Below, piece after piece: positions 1 to 4,845 of a DNA stretch of 6,740 nt. The stretch's first letter is position 1. Each line of letters begins with the position of its first letter. This stretch comes from an uncultured Treponema sp. (lineage in GTDB: Bacteria; Spirochaetota; Spirochaetia; Treponematales; Treponemataceae): NCBI GenBank assembly GCA_945833725.1, contig CAMAFU010000103.1, forward strand, positions 1 through 6,740. Reading direction: 5' to 3'. The position numbers and the translations under genes were made by a program. The notes beneath the pieces were generated by a model, which saw only the letters and a list, made by a program, of their open reading frames with translations, was not told where the DNA came from and made no database searches.

Positions 1-488
1 TAAAATCTGAAGAAAAACTGAAAGATGATGTAAAAAATTATTTTTCTTCAGTTTTTTTTAGTGAAGCAGAAAATGATTCTGGTGTCTTAACTTTATTTAA
101 TTCCCTTCTACCTGAAAATCCTTCTGAAGATACTTGGATTGTGCTTCCCTATGAGTGGGAAGAAAAAGAACTTAGTGGAGTTTTTAGAGTTTTGTTTTCA
201 CCTGCAAAAAAAAATATTCCTAAAATTGTTGTAGATTGTAAAAAGCAGGAAAAATTTTATCGTTTTGTGCTATATTTTCAGTCGAACAGGTTGAATTCAG
301 TTGAATTTGGCTTGAATCAAATTATAAAAAATGAAAGTAAAGAAAAATTAAAAAACTTTTTTATTTCATTTCTTATGGAAAGCGGAATTGTCCTTTTGCC
401 GGAAAATTTTAAGTTTTTGCCCTTTGAAAATATGGATTCCTTTCCTTCCGACAACATTGTGTTTTCTGCTTTCGACGGAAAATATTAA
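1..488 (+). CDS. FliK/YlqG-like flagellar hook-length-type protein, C-terminal part (5' truncated by window edge)
   Basis: The reading frame is open from base 3 to the TAA at 486-488 (161 residues visible) with no in-frame ATG. The only alternative start, GTG at 141, lies inside a WIVLPYEW stretch and has no ribosome binding site, so the gene most likely begins upstream of the window. The visible part has a charged, helical beginning. It is followed by alternating strands (W-x-x-LP, then GVFRVLF, KIVVDC and FRFVLYF-like segments) and a final helix with LLPENF. This order, and the position just upstream of a stand-alone FlhB C-terminal homologue, match the YlqG/FliK-type C-terminal domain that accompanies ylqH in Bacillus. 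Hook-length control proteins of this class are export substrates that signal the switch of the flagellar type III secretion gate. The match is by pattern only. Without the N-terminal half, the safe label is conserved hypothetical. Confidence 0.6.
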   Translation, partial: KSEEKLKDDVKNYFSSVFFSEAENDSGVLTLFNSLLPENPSEDTWIVLPYEWEEKELSGVFRVLFSPAKKNIPKIVVDCKKQEKFYRFVLYFQSNRLNSVEFGLNQIIKNESKEKLKNFFISFLMESGIVLLPENFKFLPFENMDSFPSDNIVFSAFDGKY

Positions 489-491
489 AGG

Positions 492-638
492 TTTCGAGTT
501 TTCCCGTGGCAAGGATAGTAGGGGCGGCGGAGCCGTTCGTAAGCAGCTTTGCTGCGTCGAATGAAGCGGCAGCGTAACCCCGAATAGCCTGTTTTTTGGT
601 TGGTGAGCTTGTCGAACCTGCCAAAAAGCCACCCGAAA
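492..638. repeat. Structured GC-richer intergenic element with nested inverted repeats (REP/MITE-like)
   Basis: This block is clearly richer in G and C than the AT-rich DNA around it. Outer arms are TTTCG (492-496) with CGAAA (634-638) and GTGGC (506-510) with GCCAC (628-632). Inside, GGGG 521-524 pairs with CCCC 578-581, GCCGTTCG 532-539 faces CGAA 558-561 and CGGC 567-570, and GCAGC 543-547 / GCTGC 551-555 form a hairpin with a TTT loop. A second stem pairs 593-599 with 621-627. The loop region contains GAGCTTGTCGAA (605-616), a motif that recurs in REP-type repeats of several bacteria as far as I recall. No second copy exists in this window, so repeat status is inferred. It separates the FliK-like gene from the flhX operon and could also fold in RNA. 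Confidence 0.55.
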
Positions 639-698
639 TATAGAAATTCAAAAATTAAAATAAATAGAAATTGAACCTAAAAAAAATTAATTTTTCTT

Positions 699-704
699 TA
701 TAAT
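699..704 (+). promoter_or_regulatory. Possible -10 box for the flhX-like operon
   Basis: A perfect TATAAT lies 41 nt before the ATG at 746, in a very AT-rich stretch. The nearest -35-like hexamer, TTGAAC at 671-676, is 22 nt away, too far for a standard sigma-70 promoter. Either the -35 is degenerate or the match is chance in AT-rich DNA. A promoter here would make sense, because the structured element separates this operon from the gene upstream. Confidence 0.35.
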
Positions 705-745
705 AAAGGCATTTTAGAAAATTATTTTCTGTGGGGAAATAAAAT

Positions 746-991
746 ATGGAAGCTGTTGCGTTAAAATATCCTGAAAATGCAGAAGCCCCTTTTATTGCGG
801 CAAGTGCCCGGGGAAAAATGGCAGAAAAAATTATAGCTGTTGCCGAAGAAAATGGAATTCCCATAATAAAAGACAGAATGCTTTCGAAAATACTTATTGC
901 AGAAGATGTAGGTTCGTTAATTCCTGTAGAAACCTATGCCGTTGTTGCAAAAATTTTTGCTTTCATCGAAAATATTGGAGATATAAAATAA
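746..991 (+). CDS. Stand-alone FlhB C-terminal-domain protein (FlhX/YlqH type)
   Basis: The 81-aa product matches the cytoplasmic C-terminal domain of the flagellar export switch protein FlhB. The pattern is AVALKY (residues 3-8), AP-x-x-x-A-x-x-xG (14-23), an amphipathic helix, ENGIPI (35-40), and VGSLIP-x-x-xY (55-64) followed by a helix. The transmembrane half and the NPTH autocleavage motif are absent. The protein starts just where the post-cleavage FlhB fragment would begin. Such stand-alone copies (YlqH in Bacillus) are widespread, can resemble the cleaved FlhB fragment, and are thought to act at the flagellar type III export gate; they do not replace full-length FlhB here by sequence alone. 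The start is supported by GGGGAA at 733-738, 7 nt upstream of ATG. It is the first gene of a compact operon, and the next gene begins 1 nt after its stop. Confidence 0.9.
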   Translation: MEAVALKYPENAEAPFIAASARGKMAEKIIAVAEENGIPIIKDRMLSKILIAEDVGSLIPVETYAVVAKIFAFIENIGDIK

Positions 992-992
992 A

Positions 993-1307
993 ATGATCAA
1001 TTCATTAAATGTTTCATCTGTAAATAAAAAAATAAATATGCGGCAATTTTCAAAAGTTGATGTTTCTCAAATAAAACTTGGAATAAGGTTTACAGCGCCT
1101 GTTTTTTTTGATGATGGAAAAAATATGTTTCTGGCAGAAGGAAAAACAGCAAAAAATTACCATATTCAAGCTCTTAAACGCTGGAAAATTCCATTTCTTT
1201 TAACTTTTGGAAAAGTTATTAATGAAGGCGATGATTTTTTTAACCGCAATTCTGACAATTACGGCGAAGTTGAAGAACTGGAGGAACTGGAATCTCTTGA
1301 AGACTGA
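993..1307 (+). CDS. 104-aa protein resembling the N-terminal module of HD-GYP-type proteins
   Basis: No firm family assignment. Residues about 22-72 read V-x-x-S-Q-I-x-L-G-I-R-F-x-x-PVF-x-DDG, then FLAEGKTA, then HIQALKRWKIPFLLTFG. This resembles the small domain that often precedes HD-GYP phosphodiesterases (pattern: L-x-x-G-x-x-L-x-x-PV-x-D-x-xG-x-x-LL-x-xG, then H-x-x-x-L-x-x-x-G-I). No HD or GYP residues follow. The protein ends in a strongly acidic tail (EVEELEELESLED). The ATG at 993 follows the previous stop by one base, with GGAG at 977-980 as a rather distant ribosome binding site. A second ATG at 1038 would also keep the domain but has no visible binding site. The tail sequence doubles as the Shine-Dalgarno site for yraN. 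Position in the operon suggests cotranscription with flhX and yraN, but its role is unknown. Confidence 0.75.
   Translation: MINSLNVSSVNKKINMRQFSKVDVSQIKLGIRFTAPVFFDDGKNMFLAEGKTAKNYHIQALKRWKIPFLLTFGKVINEGDDFFNRNSDNYGEVEELEELESLED
1280..1284 (+). promoter_or_regulatory. Shine-Dalgarno site of yraN inside the preceding gene
   Basis: GGAGG lies within the codons for the acidic C-terminal tail of the preceding gene, 12 nt upstream of the TTG at 1297. It is the only good ribosome binding site near the YraN N-terminus and decides in favour of the non-AUG start. The acidic GAA/GAG codons provide the purine-rich sequence, so one stretch serves both purposes. Confidence 0.5.
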
Positions 1308-1689
1308 CTTTACAGGACAAAACAAAACTTCAACATATTCAAAAGGAAAAGCTGGAGAAGACAAGGCTGCACAATACCTTTGTTCTAAGGGTTTTGAAAT
1401 TATTTGCAGAAACTGGCGGACACAAAGGGGAGAAATTGATATAATCGCTTTAGATAAGGATGTCCTTGTTTTTGTTGAGGTAAAAACACTTCCCGGCGGA
1501 GATGCAGATATTCTTGCCCAGGAATTAAATTATCGAAAACAAAAAAGAATTATTGAAACTGCTAAATACTTTCTTGAAAAACATCGAGAATATAGTAACA
1601 GAAAAATTCGTTTTGATGTTCTGGTTATTGACATGCCGGGACTGGATTCTGTTTATCATATTTTAGACGCTTTCTCGGAGCATTTATGA
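1297..1689 (+). CDS. yraN: YraN family (UPF0102) PD-(D/E)XK endonuclease-like protein
   Basis: The product is 130 aa from a TTG start, close to the usual 110-130 aa of the family. Conserved features are KGKAGED (16-22), the core R-G-E-I-D-I-I (44-50) with E46 and D48, and FVEVKT (59-64), which gives the E-x-K of a PD-(D/E)XK nuclease fold (E61, K63). K-Q-K-R-I (81-85) and R-F-D-V-L (105-109) follow, with an acidic aromatic C-terminus (DAFSEH). The family is widely conserved and predicted to act on nucleic acid, but its substrate is not settled. No in-frame ATG lies between the preceding gene's body and the conserved core. The upstream ATG at 1207 would add about 30 residues that are only the shadow of the preceding gene. 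TTG 1297 gives an 11-nt overlap with that gene. The stop overlaps the next start as ATGA. Confidence 0.88.
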   Translation: MKTDFTGQNKTSTYSKGKAGEDKAAQYLCSKGFEIICRNWRTQRGEIDIIALDKDVLVFVEVKTLPGGDADILAQELNYRKQKRIIETAKYFLEKHREYSNRKIRFDVLVIDMPGLDSVYHILDAFSEHL

Positions 1690-1868
1690 CAGCAATTTCA
1701 AATTCAAGTAACGGCAATGTTTCTGAACGGGTTTTAGAACTCAGAAAAAAAATCCATGATGCAGAATATGTGGATTATGCAGTGCAGAGAATTGCCCAGG
1801 TTTTAAGTCGAAAACTTGTTGAGGACAGTGAAACTATATATTCCGGGAGAAAGAATGAGCCGAAATGA
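1686..1868 (+). CDS. 60-aa protein resembling the C-terminal region of the anti-sigma-28 factor FlgM
   Basis: The gene starts in an ATGA overlap with yraN and has GGAG at 1677-1680, five bases upstream, so it is very likely translated. Residues 13-49 read SERVLELRKKIHDAEY, then D-x-x-x-x-R-I-A-x-x-L. This follows the FlgM C-terminal pattern (E-K/R-V/I-x-x-L-K/R-x-x-I, a small or polar turn, Y, then D-x-x-x-x-x-IA-x-x-x-I/L). In FlgM that region forms helices that bind the flagellar sigma factor FliA and hold it off RNA polymerase. The product is shorter than typical FlgM (about 90 aa) because the disordered N-terminal part is reduced to about 12 Ser/Asn-rich residues. The resemblance was judged by eye. 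If it is wrong, this is a small coiled helical protein of unknown role. Its 3' end overlaps the next gene by 14 nt. Confidence 0.75.
   Translation: MTAISNSSNGNVSERVLELRKKIHDAEYVDYAVQRIAQVLSRKLVEDSETIYSGRKNEPK
1845..1849 (+). promoter_or_regulatory. Ribosome binding site that fixes the start of the zinc-binding protein
   Basis: GGGAG sits 5 nt before the ATG at 1855. It selects this ATG over the TTG at 1816, which would add 13 residues that overlap the FlgM-like gene in another frame. Confidence 0.7.
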
Positions 1869-2358
1869 CAGTTTCCGAAAGGGAAACAAAAATAAAACAA
1901 ACTGGAGTTCAAAAAACAGTTCTTCATCATTTCAGGGAAACGGTCGTCACGAAAGACAGAAACAGAATGGTTTTGAAAAAAAGTATGGTCTTTCTGAAGA
2001 AATGCAGAAAGATATTGCAGAAAAAGAAGAAGCAATAAAAAAATTTAAATCCAGCGTACAGGTCTGTGAAATATGTGGAGAGAACATAAACGATATTTCT
2101 TCTGCCGTTTCCAGCAAAAAAACAGGAAATCCCGTTCATTTTGACTGTGTGCTTGAATTGCTTTCTAAACAGGAAAATTTAGGGGCAAATGACAAATTAA
2201 CTTACATTGGAAACGGAAAATTCGGCATTCTTCATTTTGAAAATGTTCACGATATGCGTCATTTTACAATCGTTAAAGAAATTGAATGGGAAACGAGAGA
2301 CAGTGAACGGGGAAAATGGCGTGATGACATGGCAAATCTTTACAGTCAGGTAAAATAG
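1855..2358 (+). CDS. 167-aa conserved hypothetical protein with a CxxC...HxxC zinc-binding motif
   Basis: Three regions can be seen. Residues 1-45 are a low-complexity, basic and Ser/Asn/Lys-rich tail that is probably disordered. Residues 46-68 form a charged helix. Residues 71-98 carry C71-x2-C74-x20-H95-x2-C98 in the setting CEICGENI...PVHFDC, a likely single-zinc, treble-clef or LIM-like knuckle. After it come a helix (ELLSK), strands around YIGNGKFGILHFEN, and a hydrophobic strand-helix end with the motif WE-x-R. The basic tail plus zinc knuckle would suit an RNA- or DNA-associated protein, but no family is recognised. It overlaps the preceding gene by 14 nt and closes the operon. It converges on tatD, with a 76-bp gap that holds no convincing terminator. 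Confidence 0.85.
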   Translation: MSRNDSFRKGNKNKTNWSSKNSSSSFQGNGRHERQKQNGFEKKYGLSEEMQKDIAEKEEAIKKFKSSVQVCEICGENINDISSAVSSKKTGNPVHFDCVLELLSKQENLGANDKLTYIGNGKFGILHFENVHDMRHFTIVKEIEWETRDSERGKWRDDMANLYSQVK

Positions 2359-2434
2359 TTTTAGTTCTTAAACAGTGGCAGACTTTAGATTGGCGGTTTT
2401 TATAAGATGCCAGAACGGACGAGAAGCCTGTAGT

Positions 2435-3304
2435 TTAAAGGCGAAAAAGTTTTTTTATGTTTATGTCTGTCTGTTCACTTAAATTTTCGGCTGTCGTGTT
2501 CATTAAATTTGCTGCAAATTCATAAATGTAGGGAATAAGAAGCGGTGTATTGGTTTGTCCTCGGAACGGAACTGGAGCTAAGTACGGGGAGTCTGTTTCA
2601 AAAAGCAGGGCATCTTTGGGAATATAATTCAAAAGTGCTTTTATTTCTTCCAGTTTGGATTTTTTTGTGTAGGTAAGGCTTCCTCCTAAGGCCAAATGCC
2701 AGCCACAGTCAAGAAATTTTCTTGCTTCAGAAATTCCGTAACTGAAACAGTGTATAATGCCTTTGTTCCACCCGGATTCTTTTATGCAGTTAAATGTGTC
2801 TTCAAACGCATCCCGTGAATGTATTACAACCGGTAAATCCATTTTTTTTGCAAGATCAAGCTGCATTAAAAAAAGTTCCCGCTCTCCATCGAAAACGCTT
2901 TTATCAAAATCATCTATATTCCGTTTGTCGCAACCTGCAATGTTCCAGTGATGATCAATGCCACATTCTCCCAACGCAATAAGTTTGTTTTTAGCGCCTT
3001 TAAAATTCTGCATTTGCGATGAAAGAGTTTTTACGGCTTGTTCCCTGTTCTGTATTTCTTCTACAGAAGGCCATATTCCTGCCGTAAAATAAACTGTTTT
3101 TTCGGCTTTTTCTGCATTTATTTGGGGAAGTCGCTGGCATAAATCTTGAAACAAAGAAAACCTTTGGCTTAAATCGCTGCTTTTTGTGCCTATATCAAGA
3201 CAGAAAAATACATCTTTTTCTGAAAGTTCCTTTAAAAAAAGCTCGCCGTCGATGTTTCGTTCCTGTATCATTGTTTGCAGATGAAAATGTGTGTCGCTGA
3301 ACAT
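2435..3304 (-). CDS. tatD: TatD-family metal-dependent hydrolase/deoxyribonuclease
   Basis: The product is 289 aa, slightly longer than the usual 255-265. The metal-site residues of the TatD TIM barrel are in order: D-T-H-F-H-L (H6, H8), L-G-E-C-G-I-D (E113), VVIHSRDA (H162), IIHCFSYG (H185) and LLFETDSPYLAP (D238), followed by FRGQTNTP. Known members hydrolyse DNA phosphodiester bonds using two divalent metal ions (3'-5' exonuclease, AP-site processing) in the cytoplasm. The start is fixed by the N-terminal D-x-H-x-H. Unusual points: the typical G-x-HP motif reads GIWP here (W78), and an insertion-like segment (about 120-140) separates the E113 strand from the next helix. There is no ribosome binding site, and a promoter ends 7 nt before ATG, so translation is probably leaderless. 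Confidence 0.93.
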   Translation of the reverse strand: MFSDTHFHLQTMIQERNIDGELFLKELSEKDVFFCLDIGTKSSDLSQRFSLFQDLCQRLPQINAEKAEKTVYFTAGIWPSVEEIQNREQAVKTLSSQMQNFKGAKNKLIALGECGIDHHWNIAGCDKRNIDDFDKSVFDGERELFLMQLDLAKKMDLPVVIHSRDAFEDTFNCIKESGWNKGIIHCFSYGISEARKFLDCGWHLALGGSLTYTKKSKLEEIKALLNYIPKDALLFETDSPYLAPVPFRGQTNTPLLIPYIYEFAANLMNTTAENLSEQTDINIKKLFRL

Positions 3305-3311
3305 GGCGATG

Positions 3312-3340
3312 ATTCTAGCAGAAACTTTTTTTTATTGCAA
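3312..3340 (-). promoter_or_regulatory. tatD promoter (sigma-70 type), predicted leaderless start
   Basis: On the minus strand the -35 is TTGCAA (3335-3340), followed by a 17-nt spacer and -10 TAGAAT (3312-3317). The tatD ATG starts at 3304, after only 7 further bases. Transcription would therefore start at or within a base of the A of ATG. Confidence 0.6.
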
Positions 3341-3406
3341 TTTTTTTGAACATGAACAGTGGTGACGGTTAGCCCTTGTTTTTATGTTTTTACTATGAGT
3401 AGGCAG

Positions 3407-3416
3407 TTGTTAACAA
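3407..3416. promoter_or_regulatory. TTGTTAACAA palindrome between tatD and tRNA-Leu promoters
   Basis: This is a perfect 10-bp palindrome in the divergent spacer, 15 bp upstream of the tRNA -35 box. AGTTGT occurs at 3405-3410 and again at 3419-3424. It could be an operator or activator site, but AT-rich palindromes of this length also arise by chance. Confidence 0.25.
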
Positions 3417-3431
3417 TTAGTTGTCAGTCTC

Positions 3432-3460
3432 TTGAAACTTTAATTAAAAAATATTATAGT
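3432..3460 (+). promoter_or_regulatory. Promoter of tRNA-Leu
   Basis: TTGAAA (3432-3437), a 17-nt spacer and TATAGT (3455-3460) form a near-consensus sigma-70 promoter. Predicted transcription start is about 3467, giving a 5' leader of roughly 23 nt for RNase P to remove before the tRNA at 3490. Confidence 0.65.
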
Positions 3461-3489
3461 TAAGGAAATTGATTCATTGAGTCAATTCT

Positions 3490-3577
3490 GCCGGGATGGT
3501 GGAATAGGTAGACACAAGGGACTTAAAATCCCTCGGCAATTCAAACGGCCGTGCCAGTTCGATTCTGGTTCCCGGCA
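3490..3577 (+). tRNA. tRNA-Leu, anticodon UAA
   Basis: The acceptor stem pairs GCCGGGA (3490-3496) with TCCCGGC (3570-3576), with discriminator A3577. The anticodon arm is AGGGA / TCCCT around the loop CTTAAAA, giving anticodon TAA (3524-3526), which reads UUA and, by wobble, UUG. A long variable arm (CGGC 3534-3537 with GCCG 3548-3551) marks a class II tRNA, as expected for leucine. The T arm is GCCAG-TTCGATT-CTGGT (3553-3569). The 3' CCA is not encoded, since GCG follows. UUA is likely a heavily used codon in this AT-rich genome. Confidence 0.97.
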
Positions 3578-3580
3578 GCG

Positions 3581-3609
3581 AGGCTTCCAGTTTTTGGAAG
3601 CCTTTTTTT
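3581..3609 (+). terminator. Rho-independent terminator after tRNA-Leu
   Basis: GGCTTCCA (3582-3589) pairs perfectly with TGGAAGCC (3595-3602) around a GTTTT loop, followed by seven T (3603-3609). It begins a few bases after the tRNA, so the tRNA is a single-gene transcript. Confidence 0.92.
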
Positions 3610-3618
3610 ATTTTTATT

Positions 3619-3647
3619 TTGTTAATTGCGTTTTTATGTGATAGAAT
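3619..3647 (+). promoter_or_regulatory. Promoter of the FIST-MCP operon (extended -10)
   Basis: TTGTTA (3619-3624), a 17-nt spacer and TAGAAT (3642-3647) are preceded by TG at 3639-3640, giving an extended -10 (TGATAGAAT). Predicted start is about 3654, leaving a leader near 47 nt. It sits directly behind the tRNA terminator, so the operon is insulated from the tRNA gene. It looks like a housekeeping sigma promoter, not a sigma-28 one. Confidence 0.6.
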
Positions 3648-3700
3648 TAATACACTTCCTTAGATTTTTTCTTTGGTTTAAATGGAGTTTTAATCGCATT

Positions 3701-4840
3701 ATGGAACAAGAAGTTGTTATTTCTAAAAAACAGGATGCTTTAATGGCTGTGGATGAACTTTGTTCTCAGTTAAGGCACCCTTCATCTTATTATCAGGCTG
3801 TTTTTTTTATGGCCGCTGTAACATACAATTTTGAAGAATTATCTCAACGAATAAAGGAAAAATTTCCCGACTCTCAGGTAATGGGGTGTACTACAGCCGG
3901 GGAAATTTCTCCTTATGGTTTTACTGAAAATTCTGTTGTTTTAACTACAATGGCTGCAGGAAATGTAAAGTGCCGGGCTGTTCTTGTAGAAAACGGCAGT
4001 AAATATCCTGTTGTGTCAAAAAGCGAAATTGAACAGGCTCTTTCTTCTGTGGGCATTAGGTGTGCAGATCCTCTTTCTCATAAAGATGCCTTTGCGATAG
4101 CTTTTATTAACGGTGTTTACAACGGTGAAGAAACTGTCCTTACAAATTTTTATTCAATTATACAAAATGACAGTTTTATGCTTGCCGGCGGAACTGCAGG
4201 ATATACCGGTAACAAAGCTGAAACATGGGTCAGCGTTAATGGAAAAGTGACTTCTGATGGTGCAGCAATGATGTTCATTAAAACATCGTGTAAATTTGAT
4301 ATACGCCAGGAAGATATTTTTAATAAAACCGGTAAAACTTTTTTTGTAGGGGAATCGGATCCAGTAAGCAGAACTATAGGCAAACTGGACGGCCGTACAC
4401 CGAAAGTTTCCTATGCTGCAAAACTTGGTGTTTCTGAAGCTCAGTGTGAATCTATAACTTTTGAAAATCCTTTCGGAAGATTTTTAAATGGTTCCATTCA
4501 TATTGCGGCTTTAGCGGGTTTTACGCCGGAAGGAAAAATAACAACTTTTGCCAGGGTTGTCCCTAATTCAACGCTGGAACTTATGCATGTGGGCGATCCT
4601 CTTGAAAAATGCGATGAAACATGTGCTGGAATAAAGCAGAATATTCCTTCCCCAAAATTTGTGCTTTTAATGTCCTGCATTACGCGTACAATGTACTTTG
4701 GAAAAAAAGGAATAAGCAGCCGAATTATTCAAAAGTATTCTGATGTTTTTCCTGCTTTTGCCGGTTTTTCAGCTTATGGCGAACAGCTTGGCAGAATTCA
4801 CTGTAATCAGACGCTGGTAAGTGTTGTAATTGGAGAATAA
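3701..4840 (+). CDS. FIST-domain sensory protein (FIST_N + FIST_C)
   Basis: The 379-aa product contains both halves of FIST. The N-terminal half (about 30-225) carries VMGCTTAGEISPYGF (60-74), LAGGTAG (161-167) and a V-NGKV-x-SDGAA stretch (179-189). The C-terminal half (about 235-375) carries NPFGRF (256-261), FARVVPNS and G-D-P (298-300), L-x-SC-x-x-R (323-329) and GFSAYGE (355-361) before a terminal strand. FIST domains are intracellular sensors thought to bind small ligands such as amino acids, and they are found with chemotaxis and c-di-GMP modules. There is no signal peptide or membrane segment, so it should be cytosolic. The ATG at 3701 is chosen because the -10 box lies inside the longer frame starting at TTG 3626. 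The ribosome binding site is weak (GGAG 3684-3687, 13 nt away). The chemotaxis transducer begins 5 nt after its stop. Confidence 0.92.
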   Translation: MEQEVVISKKQDALMAVDELCSQLRHPSSYYQAVFFMAAVTYNFEELSQRIKEKFPDSQVMGCTTAGEISPYGFTENSVVLTTMAAGNVKCRAVLVENGSKYPVVSKSEIEQALSSVGIRCADPLSHKDAFAIAFINGVYNGEETVLTNFYSIIQNDSFMLAGGTAGYTGNKAETWVSVNGKVTSDGAAMMFIKTSCKFDIRQEDIFNKTGKTFFVGESDPVSRTIGKLDGRTPKVSYAAKLGVSEAQCESITFENPFGRFLNGSIHIAALAGFTPEGKITTFARVVPNSTLELMHVGDPLEKCDETCAGIKQNIPSPKFVLLMSCITRTMYFGKKGISSRIIQKYSDVFPAFAGFSAYGEQLGRIHCNQTLVSVVIGE

Positions 4841-4845
4841 ATAAA

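Noticed and set aside
366..651. Two minus-strand open frames across the intergenic element
   Set aside because: They cover the 3' end of the FliK-like gene and the palindromic element, have no ribosome site, and differ only by frame; open frames over structured GC-rich DNA are expected by chance.
671..676. TTGAAC as a -35 for the flhX operon
   Set aside because: Its spacing to TATAAT is 22 nt, outside the functional range.
1207..1296. YraN start at ATG 1207
   Set aside because: The added residues are an out-of-frame reading of the preceding gene's conserved part and do not resemble any YraN N-terminus.
2374..2412. TGGCA/TGCCA inverted repeat between the zinc-protein gene and tatD as a bidirectional terminator
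   Set aside because: The stem is only 5 bp with a 27-nt loop and no T-run after it.
3490..3609. tRNA-Leu as an integration site for a mobile element
   Set aside because: No integrase, no duplicated tRNA 3' end and no foreign-looking genes follow; the downstream genes have similar base composition to the rest.
3626..3700. N-terminal extension of the FIST protein from TTG 3626, with a hydrophobic stretch that could look like a signal anchor
   Set aside because: A good promoter -10 (3642-3647) lies inside it, the region directly follows the tRNA terminator, and the FIST domain fits well with the ATG at 3701.
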